Shown here piece after piece: positions 1 through 4,594 of a stretch of DNA of 23,209 bases (position 1 is its first letter; the number at the start of each line of letters is the position of its first letter). The DNA is from a virus. The notes beneath the pieces were generated by a model. The model was not told the origin of the DNA. It made no database searches and saw nothing but the letters and a program-made list of their open reading frames with translations. Location of the stretch: positions 1 through 23,209 of the IMG/VR virus record IMGVR_UViG_3300021136_000059. One strand, written 5' to 3'. The translations under genes were made by a program, and so were the position numbers.

Positions 1-258
1 GTAGAGGCGCTCGACTGGGCGATCGACTACCTGCCGCTCGAGCCTCACATGTTCTTTCATCAGCAGGACGACTGCACGCTGATCGAGGAGACTTTCATCT
101 GGACCTACCCTAACCCTAAGCTGATCCTAACCAAGAACAGCATCGCGGTAGTCCCTGAGCTCGCATTCGGTCTCGACAACATGGTACAGGCTACTCAGCG
201 CTGCTACGGCGTCTGCAGCGACTACGTATCGTACTGGCCAAACGATGGACTTCGATAA
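1..258 (+). CDS. Partial hypothetical protein, C-terminal part
   Basis: The frame is open from the first base and ends at TAA 256-258, so about 85 C-terminal residues are visible and the start lies outside the window. The visible part is rich in aromatic residues and acidic turns (for example FFHQQDDC and YWPNDGLR) and has no transmembrane segment. I do not recognise the family. Codon choice (GAC, CTC, CTG, ATC) matches the phage core genes, unlike the AT-rich homing endonucleases nearby. The next gene starts at 245 in another frame, a 14-nt overlap typical of a phage operon. Confidence 0.6.
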   Translation, partial: VEALDWAIDYLPLEPHMFFHQQDDCTLIEETFIWTYPNPKLILTKNSIAVVPELAFGLDNMVQATQRCYGVCSDYVSYWPNDGLR

Positions 259-475
259 TCCTGACTTCAAAGTAAAGTTCTGGGAATGGTTTGACAGGCT
301 GCCTAGGCCTGAGAGAAAGAAGTTTCAAGAGTACCCGTCGGATATGGCTGAGCTCTTCTTCTACAATAAGTACTACTCACGGGGGATTGATGCTAGTGGT
401 AACATGCCTGCCTTGCACGCAGGACTCGCCGGTCCGATTCCGGCATCCTCCACATTGAAAGACTCTGCTGTATAA
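245..475 (+). CDS. Small hypothetical protein whose frame runs through a tRNA gene
   Basis: A 76-codon frame starts at ATG 245 inside the end of the previous gene. Residues 1-46 look like a normal small phage protein, aromatic and charged (KFWEWFDRLPRPERKK). From about residue 46 the frame enters the tRNA-Ala gene (381-452) and reads it to the end. It stops at TAA 473-475, which is part of the TATAAATA late promoter of the next gene. The last 30 residues are therefore tRNA sequence read as protein and are unlikely to be an evolved domain. A likely explanation is that tRNA acquisition removed the original stop codon near 380. Function is unknown. I am fairly sure the N-terminal half is real and unsure that the tail has any role. 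Confidence 0.5.
   Translation: MDFDNPDFKVKFWEWFDRLPRPERKKFQEYPSDMAELFFYNKYYSRGIDASGNMPALHAGLAGPIPASSTLKDSAV
381..452 (+). tRNA. tRNA-Ala (anticodon TGC)
   Basis: The acceptor stem GGGGGAT (381-387) pairs with ATCCTCC (445-451) with one G-T pair. The anticodon arm is CCTGC-CTTGCAC-GCAGG (407-423), with anticodon TGC at 414-416. The T arm is GCCGG-TCCGATT-CCGGC (428-444). The D stem is short (ATG/CAT). Discriminator A is at 452, and CCA is not encoded, unlike the other tRNAs here. The T loop reads TCC rather than the usual TTC. The gene lies inside the reading frame 245-475. Confidence 0.85.
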
Positions 476-509
476 ATAGCTCGTAAACCCTATTGCAGCA
501 GAGTCTTTC
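457..509 (+). promoter_or_regulatory. Late promoter inside a hairpin masking the next gene's ribosome-binding region
   Basis: An exact T4-type late promoter TATAAATA lies at 471-478. It is bracketed by a perfect 14-bp inverted repeat, GAAAGACTCTGCTG (457-470) and CAGCAGAGTCTTTC (496-509), which ends 2 nt before the ATG at 512. The only purine-rich ribosome-binding candidate (AGAG, 500-503) lies in the right arm. Read-through RNA would fold and hide it. RNA started from the late promoter, at about 484, lacks the left arm and cannot fold. T4 is known to control I-TevI and some other genes this way; its use here is inferred. Confidence 0.75.
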
Positions 510-511
510 TT

Positions 512-1132
512 ATGAAATACCTCATATATAAAATCACCAATTTAGTCAATAGAAAGTACTATATTGGAAAACATCAGACTAAAGACTTAAATGATGGATA
601 TATGGGTTCTGGTAAACTCTTAAAAAGAGCTATCAAGAAGTATGGTATCGAGAACTTCAAAAAAGAAATACTTCATATCTTTGATAATGAAGAAGATATG
701 AATAATGCAGAAAAAGAACTAGTCGTCATTTCTGAAGAAACGTATAATCTGTGTGAAGGAGGTCGAGGAGGATTTAGCTATGTAAATCGTACCAGAAACC
801 ATCATGAACATAATCAAAAAATAGCTGACAAGCGTGACTATTCAAAAACAGATACTTCTTACGTCACAACAGAATGGATAGAAGAGAAAAGAGTTTCAGC
901 AAAACAACATTGGAAAAACGGTACGTATACTTTCATTCCAGATACAACCGGTATGAAACATACTGATGGTGTAAAAAAGAGAATGAGTGAAGCACATTCT
1001 GGAAGTAAAAATTCTCAATATGGAACGTGTTGGGTTACAGACGGTTCAAATTCCAAAAAGATAAAGAACGAAGAATTAAAAGAATATCTAGACAATGGGT
1101 TTGTTAAAGGCAGACGTATTAAGCGACCGTAG
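512..1132 (+). CDS. GIY-YIG homing endonuclease (Seg-like)
   Basis: This 206-aa protein has an N-terminal GIY-YIG nuclease domain: LIYKITN (4-10), the YYIG core (16-19) and the following GYMGSG stretch. A nick by this domain would start intergenic homing. The C-terminal part, with an SGSKNSQYG-type segment near 165-173, looks like the NUMOD-style DNA-binding tails of T4 Seg proteins. The gene is clearly AT-richer than its neighbours and uses AAA, GAA and ATA codons freely, which indicates transfer. It sits between two tRNAs, and its stop codon TAG (1130-1132) is formed by positions 8-10 of the downstream tRNA. Expression is probably late-specific through the 457-509 hairpin and promoter. Confidence 0.88.
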   Translation: MKYLIYKITNLVNRKYYIGKHQTKDLNDGYMGSGKLLKRAIKKYGIENFKKEILHIFDNEEDMNNAEKELVVISEETYNLCEGGRGGFSYVNRTRNHHEHNQKIADKRDYSKTDTSYVTTEWIEEKRVSAKQHWKNGTYTFIPDTTGMKHTDGVKKRMSEAHSGSKNSQYGTCWVTDGSNSKKIKNEELKEYLDNGFVKGRRIKRP

Positions 1133-1199
1133 TCCAATTGGTAGAGACACTAGCTTGAGGTGCTAGGCGTTGGAGGTTCGAGTCCTCTCGGTCGCACCA
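1123..1199 (+). tRNA. tRNA with anticodon GAG (Leu), short variable loop
   Basis: The acceptor stem GCGACCG (1123-1129) pairs perfectly with CGGTCGC (1189-1195). The anticodon arm is CTAGC-TTGAGGT-GCTAG (1150-1166) with anticodon GAG at 1157-1159. The T arm is GGAGG-TTCGAGT-CCTCT, discriminator A is at 1196, and an encoded CCA lies at 1197-1199. GAG reads Leu codons CUC/CUU, but the variable region is only 5 nt (1167-1171), whereas bacterial tRNA-Leu normally has a long variable arm. Leu identity is assigned from the anticodon alone. The first 10 nt overlap the end of the homing endonuclease gene. Confidence 0.85.
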
Positions 1200-1218
1200 T
1201 ATATAATAGGAGATCATG

Positions 1219-1452
1219 ATGGTAGTCTGGTTCTTAATAATCATAGGCATCTCACCTGACTTGAGTGAGGTACACACTAAGATCAACACGCCGATGGAGT
1301 ATAAGTACAACAACGAGGCTGTGTGCAAGGCCTATGGCCAGTACATAGCAGATGACCTCGCCAAGAAGATCGGTGACAAAGGTAAGATCTACTGGGAGTG
1401 TGATCCAGTAGAGGAGAACGAGTTCAATAGGGCTCTGCCTCCGAGGATTTAA
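1219..1452 (+). CDS. Small hypothetical protein with an N-terminal hydrophobic segment
   Basis: This frame encodes about 77 aa. Two ATGs lie in tandem (1216 and 1219). The second is preferred because it places the AGGAG at 1208-1212 at 6 nt spacing. Residues 2-11 are strongly hydrophobic (VVWFLIIIGI), consistent with a signal or membrane anchor, though the segment is short and lacks a clear cleavage site. The rest is soluble and contains two Cys (in EAVCKAYGQ and YWECDP) that could form a disulfide outside the cytoplasm. It lies between tRNA genes, directly upstream of a tRNA 5' half. Function is not recognised. Confidence 0.6.
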   Translation: MVVWFLIIIGISPDLSEVHTKINTPMEYKYNNEAVCKAYGQYIADDLAKKIGDKGKIYWECDPVEENEFNRALPPRI

Positions 1453-1484
1453 GCTGACATAGCACAGTGGTAGTGCACATCATT
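1453..1484 (+). pseudogene. 5' half of an interrupted tRNA
   Basis: The sequence has the form of a tRNA 5' half: acceptor strand GCTGACA (1453-1459), TA, D stem GCAC/GTGC around loop AGTGGTA (1462-1476), A at position 26, then CATCA-TT, which would be the 5' anticodon strand and positions 32-33. It then runs directly into the late promoter of the next homing endonuclease. Its acceptor strand is exactly complementary to the 3' half near 2206-2212. No 3' anticodon strand pairs with CATCA, so the tRNA is probably inactive. Confidence 0.65.
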
Positions 1485-1486
1485 TA

Positions 1487-1513
1487 TATAAATACTCCAG
1501 ACAATCTGGAGTA
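1487..1513 (+). promoter_or_regulatory. Late promoter overlapping a Shine-Dalgarno-masking hairpin
   Basis: TATAAATA lies at 1487-1494. A 9-bp perfect hairpin TACTCCAGA-CAA-TCTGGAGTA (1493-1513) follows and contains the Shine-Dalgarno GGAG (1508-1511) of the gene at 1519. A late transcript would begin near 1500-1501 and so lose the left arm, freeing the ribosome-binding site. A transcript entering from upstream keeps the hairpin. The logic matches 457-509, with a different stem sequence. Confidence 0.75.
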
Positions 1514-1518
1514 CTTCT

Positions 1519-2115
1519 ATGGAAGACTTAAAATGCCAATTTTGTGGACAAATGAAGAAAAGCTTAAAATCAATTAGAGCTCATCATGTCACATGTCCTA
1601 AAAATGATGACAGAAAATATAAGAACGGGATGATTGGTAAAACTCCATGGAACAAAGGTCTTTCTAAAGAAACAAATGAGATATTGAAAGGAGCATCAGA
1701 AAAATTATCTGGCGTTCCTCGAAAAGGAACTGTTTCTATCGAAGGAAGAATGAAACTTTCTTCTTTAGCTAAAGAAAGAGGTCTCGGTGGTTATAGACCC
1801 CATCCAAATAGAGGAACATATTATAAAGAAATATGGTTTGACTCTAGTTGGGAAGTAAGAGTAGCAAAATCTTTAGATGAGAATAAGATCAAGTGGGAAA
1901 GACCTAGAAATGGTTTCATCTGGAATGATGAAGGCAATAAGTACTATCCCGACTTCTATCTCATAGATCATGATGTATATCTAGATCCAAAGAATGCTTA
2001 CCTACAGAAAATAGATAAGCAAAAGATAGAAGCTGCTTCAATTAGAAATAACATTAAAGTTATAGTTCTTAATGAAGAACAGCTTGAATGGAGTACGATT
2101 GCTCTCATGGTATAG
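1519..2115 (+). CDS. Homing endonuclease, zinc finger + NUMOD3 + PD-(D/E)XK-like
   Basis: This 198-aa protein starts with a C-x2-C...H...C zinc-finger-like element (CQFCGQ at 6-11, then HHVTC at about 22-26). A NUMOD3-like segment (around GKTPWNKGLSKET, 40-52) and a third region with nuclease-like residues follow: FDSSWEVRVAKSL, YYPDFYL and YLDPKN, resembling the E...PD...(D/E)xK pattern of Vsr/resolvase-fold homing nucleases. Assignment to that fold is inferred from the pattern. The gene is AT-rich. Its last 15 nt lie within the 5' end of tRNA-Thr, and it lies between the two halves of an interrupted tRNA. Late expression is suggested by the promoter and hairpin at 1487-1513. Confidence 0.75.
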   Translation: MEDLKCQFCGQMKKSLKSIRAHHVTCPKNDDRKYKNGMIGKTPWNKGLSKETNEILKGASEKLSGVPRKGTVSIEGRMKLSSLAKERGLGGYRPHPNRGTYYKEIWFDSSWEVRVAKSLDENKIKWERPRNGFIWNDEGNKYYPDFYLIDHDVYLDPKNAYLQKIDKQKIEAASIRNNIKVIVLNEEQLEWSTIALMV

Positions 2116-2174
2116 AGGTAACATAACTCCTTGGTAAGGAGTAGTCGCAAGTTCAATTCTTGCTGAGAGCACCA
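2101..2174 (+). tRNA. tRNA-Thr (anticodon GGT)
   Basis: The acceptor stem GCTCTCA (2101-2107) pairs perfectly with TGAGAGC (2164-2170). The anticodon arm is ACTCC-TTGGTAA-GGAGT (2126-2142) with anticodon GGT at 2133-2135. The T arm is GCAAG-TTCAATT-CTTGC (2147-2163), discriminator A is at 2171, and CCA is encoded at 2172-2174. The D stem is weak. The first 15 nt overlap the end of the homing endonuclease frame. The CCA is followed by the CATCA that also appears at the end of the split tRNA's 5' half. Confidence 0.88.
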
Positions 2175-2177
2175 TCA

Positions 2178-2216
2178 AAAAAGAGGTCGACAGTTCGATC
2201 CTGTCTGTCAGCACCA
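2178..2216 (+). pseudogene. 3' half of the interrupted tRNA
   Basis: After an A-run, AGGTC (2184-2188) fits the variable region. It is followed by a perfect T arm GACAG-TTCGATC-CTGTC (2189-2205), acceptor strand TGTCAGC (2206-2212), discriminator A and CCA (2214-2216). The acceptor strand is an exact 7-bp match to GCTGACA at 1453-1459, about 720 bp upstream, across a homing endonuclease gene and tRNA-Thr. The anticodon is lost or unrecognisable. Confidence 0.65.
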
Positions 2217-2217
2217 T

Positions 2218-2293
2218 TGGGGATTAGTTCAGTTGGTAGAACGCCAGACTCTGAATCTGGATGTCCGAGGTTCGAGTCCTTGATCCCCAGCCA
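2218..2293 (+). tRNA. tRNA-Gln (anticodon CTG)
   Basis: The acceptor stem TGGGGAT (2218-2224) pairs with ATCCCCA (2283-2289). The anticodon arm is CCAGA-CTCTGAA-TCTGG with anticodon CTG, and the T arm is CGAGG-TTCGAGT-CCTTG. Discriminator G is at 2290 and CCA is encoded at 2291-2293. The U1-A72 pair and G73 are bacterial glutaminyl-tRNA identity features, supporting the assignment beyond the anticodon. Confidence 0.9.
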
Positions 2294-2326
2294 ATAAATA
2301 CCATAAACGGAGAACTTCTTTTATGG
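2293..2326 (+). promoter_or_regulatory. Possible late promoter and start-codon hairpin
   Basis: AATAAATA (2293-2300) differs by one base from TATAAATA. It is followed by CCATAAA (2301-2307), which is complementary to TTTATGG (2320-2326) spanning the ATG at 2323. The Shine-Dalgarno GGAG (2309-2312) is in the loop. A start near 2306 would remove the left arm, the same geometry as the homing endonuclease leaders but with a weaker stem and imperfect promoter. Confidence 0.35.
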
Positions 2327-3660
2327 TAACCGATCCCTATGTACTGTCCCTGCTCGCAAACAGAGCGTACGACGTATTAAGCGAGTCGTCTAAGACCATC
2401 TCTATCAGGATAAAGTCTGAGGAGAGAGGCGCTACTAGACGAGACATACAGACGAAGCTTCAGAACGATAAAGTCGTGTTTGAACAGAAGATGGTCCCTG
2501 GATCAAGCTTCGAGTCGACGATGTTCACCGCGAACAAGATAAACTATAGGTTCATCTACAAGCCGCTCAAGGGTGGCGGGTCGGGAGGCGGCGCCGAGCA
2601 GACGAAGCTCGCAGAGTCAGCACAGGCCGTGTACTGCGCCGTGGCTTTCGGCTTGGGCAGAGACCTAAAGAGCACTGACGAAGTAATAGAAAACTACAAA
2701 GCATACAGCAAGTTCTTTGACATCGACGGCGATCTTAAAAAGATTCTAAGCGAGCTCGGCGAGGACTGGGAGAGTTCCTCTATAGTCGGCGCCAACGCGA
2801 TCAGGAGCTACCTGCCAAGGAAGAGCTACGTATTTCATAGAGGTTCAAGGCTAGTCAACTCTATAAACTCAAAGTTCGCTGAGCTGAACGCGAAGCTGAT
2901 CTCTACTGATAAGTTCAAGAACATAAACAAGTGGTCGCCTGCAGACATCTGGGCCGTCGACGTCGGCTTCACTACGTTTGACACAGACATCAAGAAGATC
3001 AACGACCTATCATCTTTCAACGACTACATCTTGAGACTCATGAAGGAAAGAAAGATGGTCGGCATATCTCTCAAGAAGATAGAGACTGCCACTGCACACG
3101 CTACTGACTACAACGTAGGTACCGTCATCCCACAGGCAACGTTCTCTAAGTTCCAGATAACTGCGCAGTCGGCCAGCAAAGACGTCTTCGCTTCCAAAGA
3201 CGTCTACGTATCGATAAACTACAACAACGCAGAGTATAGAGTCCAGTTCAGAACTTTTGATATCGAGAAGACTTGGCAGGGTGAGATCAAGAGTACCTCA
3301 GCCAACCTAGGTAAGCTGTCAAACGGTCCGCTGAACATCATCCTGTCTTCTACTATAGGTAAGACGCTGACGCCGGCCGACACTATCAAGTCGTCTGCTA
3401 GGAACAGGGACGTAGTCCTATTCAAGAAGATGTATGCCCTCTACAACTCTCTAGAGCCAGGAAAGATCTCAGAGGTAGACTTCGTCAACAGGGCAAAGCT
3501 TCCGTCGACCACGGTCGACTGGGTCTTGTCTAAATATCTAGGACTCGAGATAATCAGCTTGATAAAGAACTCTTCTAAAAAGAATGAGATATGTGATAGG
3601 ATCATCAGGACAGCGATGTCGAGTACAAAATTATCAGCACCTTTTGTAAAGATTAGTTGA
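2323..3660 (+). CDS. Conserved-looking phage protein of unknown function, 445 aa
   Basis: The start is ATG 2323, with GGAG (2309-2312) about 10 nt upstream. No signal peptide or membrane segment is visible. A flexible Gly-rich linker (KGGGSGGGAEQ, about residues 82-92) separates an N-terminal domain of roughly 80 residues from the rest. The large central part contains a KWSPADIWAVD motif (about 205-215), and the C-terminal region from about 345 is basic and helical. It gives the impression of the large unknown proteins of T4-like cyanophages, but I cannot name the family or a function. Codon use is that of the phage core. A sigma70-like promoter overlaps its stop codon, so downstream genes can be transcribed independently. 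Confidence 0.75.
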   Translation: MVTDPYVLSLLANRAYDVLSESSKTISIRIKSEERGATRRDIQTKLQNDKVVFEQKMVPGSSFESTMFTANKINYRFIYKPLKGGGSGGGAEQTKLAESAQAVYCAVAFGLGRDLKSTDEVIENYKAYSKFFDIDGDLKKILSELGEDWESSSIVGANAIRSYLPRKSYVFHRGSRLVNSINSKFAELNAKLISTDKFKNINKWSPADIWAVDVGFTTFDTDIKKINDLSSFNDYILRLMKERKMVGISLKKIETATAHATDYNVGTVIPQATFSKFQITAQSASKDVFASKDVYVSINYNNAEYRVQFRTFDIEKTWQGEIKSTSANLGKLSNGPLNIILSSTIGKTLTPADTIKSSARNRDVVLFKKMYALYNSLEPGKISEVDFVNRAKLPSTTVDWVLSKYLGLEIISLIKNSSKKNEICDRIIRTAMSSTKLSAPFVKIS

Positions 3661-3685
3661 CAAACTAATAAATCTAGTGTATAGT
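3657..3685 (+). promoter_or_regulatory. Sigma70-type promoter TTGACA-17-TATAGT
   Basis: The -35 TTGACA (3657-3662) overlaps the TGA of the upstream gene. A 17-bp spacer and -10 TATAGT (3680-3685, 5/6) follow. The predicted start is about 3691-3693, right at the first base of the tRNA at 3695, so it would drive that tRNA and the outer-membrane protein gene. Confidence 0.75.
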
Positions 3686-3694
3686 AAATATAAT

Positions 3695-3772
3695 GCCCCA
3701 TTAGCCCAACTGGTTAGAGGTGCTAGACTTAGAATCTAGAGGTTCTCAGTTCGAATCTGAGATGGGGCACCA
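3695..3772 (+). tRNA. tRNA with anticodon TAG (Leu), short variable loop
   Basis: The acceptor stem GCCCCAT (3695-3701) pairs with ATGGGGC (3762-3768). The anticodon arm is CTAGA-CTTAGAA-TCTAG (3723-3739) with anticodon TAG at 3730-3732. The T arm is CTCAG-TTCGAAT-CTGAG, discriminator A is at 3769 and CCA is encoded. TAG reads the Leu codon CUA. As with the GAG tRNA, the variable region is only 5 nt (AGGTT), a class I shape. The tRNA-Ser 680 bp downstream has a normal long arm. Confidence 0.85.
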
Positions 3773-3792
3773 ATTCAACAAGGAGAGACTAA

Positions 3793-4446
3793 ATGAAGAA
3801 ACTTATCATCGCGCTCGCAGCGCTCACCGTGGCTTCGTCAGCTTATGCAACGGACCTCCCAGTAAAGAAGAAGCTCGTCGCTAAGCACCCTGCAGCAGTC
3901 ACTGCACAGGCAGCTCCAGTCGTCGCAGCACCTACGACATCTGTCTCGGCAGACGTCGGCGTCGAAGTCGATGCTGGTACCAACGATCGCAACAAGACTG
4001 CCTACACGATCGGCGTCGAGCATCAGCTCGGTGGCGGTGCGTTCGTCGCTGGTCAGGTACAGCGTCAGGACACGGTAGCTTCGGGTGAGCACGACTCCGT
4101 CGAAGGCTCGGTCGGCTACAAGCTCGGTCTCGGCTCGTCTGTCGACCTCAAGGGTTCGGTCGGCGTCGGCGAGCGCTGGGTTCCAGGTAGCGAGTACAGC
4201 TACTACGTCGGTCGTCTCAGCGCTGACGTAAAGCTCTCGCCAAAGCTTACTTGGAACGCGGTCCAGTATCGCTATCGTAACTCGTTCGATACTGCGTACG
4301 ACTTTGAGTCGCACCAGATCGGCACCGGCCTGACGTACAACGTCACCGACGCACACGCAGTCTACGCCAAGGTCTACCGTAACTACGACAAGGACTTCAA
4401 CGGAACTGACGACGGCGTCCTCGTCGGCTATAAGTTCTCGTTCTGA
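3793..4446 (+). CDS. Secreted outer-membrane beta-barrel (porin-like) protein
   Basis: This 217-aa protein has a clear signal peptide: MKK, a hydrophobic core, and a cut after AYA at residue 19. The mature start TDLPVKKK is followed by an Ala/Val/Pro/Thr-rich linker to about residue 50. The rest alternates polar and hydrophobic residues in short Gly-punctuated strands (for example GSVGYKLGLG, GTGLTYNVT) and ends in YKFSF, with the terminal Phe typical of substrates of the outer-membrane assembly machine. About eight strands would fit a small OmpA/OmpW-size barrel, and the style resembles alphaproteobacterial surface proteins. AAGGAGAG precedes the ATG at good spacing. Its role may be to alter the host surface, for example superinfection exclusion. 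The function is inferred and the family not fixed. Confidence 0.85.
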   Translation: MKKLIIALAALTVASSAYATDLPVKKKLVAKHPAAVTAQAAPVVAAPTTSVSADVGVEVDAGTNDRNKTAYTIGVEHQLGGGAFVAGQVQRQDTVASGEHDSVEGSVGYKLGLGSSVDLKGSVGVGERWVPGSEYSYYVGRLSADVKLSPKLTWNAVQYRYRNSFDTAYDFESHQIGTGLTYNVTDAHAVYAKVYRNYDKDFNGTDDGVLVGYKFSF

Positions 4447-4454
4447 TAACCTAA

Positions 4455-4540
4455 GGAGTGTGGGCAGGACGGTAATGCAGCGGTTTGCTAAACCGTACAA
4501 CCGCAAGGTTGAATAGGTTCGACTCCTATACGCTCCGCCA
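4455..4540 (+). tRNA. tRNA-Ser (anticodon GCT)
   Basis: The acceptor stem GGAGTGT (4455-4461) pairs with ACGCTCC (4530-4536). The anticodon loop is TTGCTAA on a GCGGT/ACCGT stem, giving GCT for AGC/AGU. A long variable arm contains an AACC/GGTT stem, and the T arm is ATAGG-TTCGACT-CCTAT. Discriminator G and CCA are encoded. This is a normal class II tRNA, about 9 nt after the outer-membrane protein stop. Confidence 0.92.
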
Positions 4541-4545
4541 ATTAG

Positions 4546-4576
4546 AAGGGGTCCATATATAAAGTATGGACCCCTT
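4546..4576 (+). terminator. Rho-independent terminator after the tRNA cluster
   Basis: A perfect 12-bp hairpin AAGGGGTCCATA-TATAAAG-TATGGACCCCTT ends in a T-rich tract (TTTGCTTT). It lies 5 nt after tRNA-Ser and 19 nt before the next start, so it probably ends the tRNA/outer-membrane protein transcript. The loop resembles a late promoter in only 6 of 8 positions (TATAAAGT). Confidence 0.75.
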
Positions 4577-4594
4577 TGCTTTATGGAGAATACG

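Noticed and set aside
2163-2190. Group I intron as the explanation for the split tRNA
   Set aside because: The interval contains a complete tRNA-Thr with its own ends, and I see no P/Q/R/S-like intron core, so a plain insertion is simpler.
3838-4506. Long antisense frame opposite the outer-membrane protein gene
   Set aside because: It mirrors the codon bias of the real gene, runs into tRNA-Ser, has no ribosome-binding site and an Arg/Leu/Val/Asp-rich shadow composition.
4558-4565. TATAAAGT in the terminator loop as a late promoter
   Set aside because: Two mismatches to TATAAATA, and the strong stem with T-tract is explained as a terminator; the next gene's ribosome-binding site is outside the stem.
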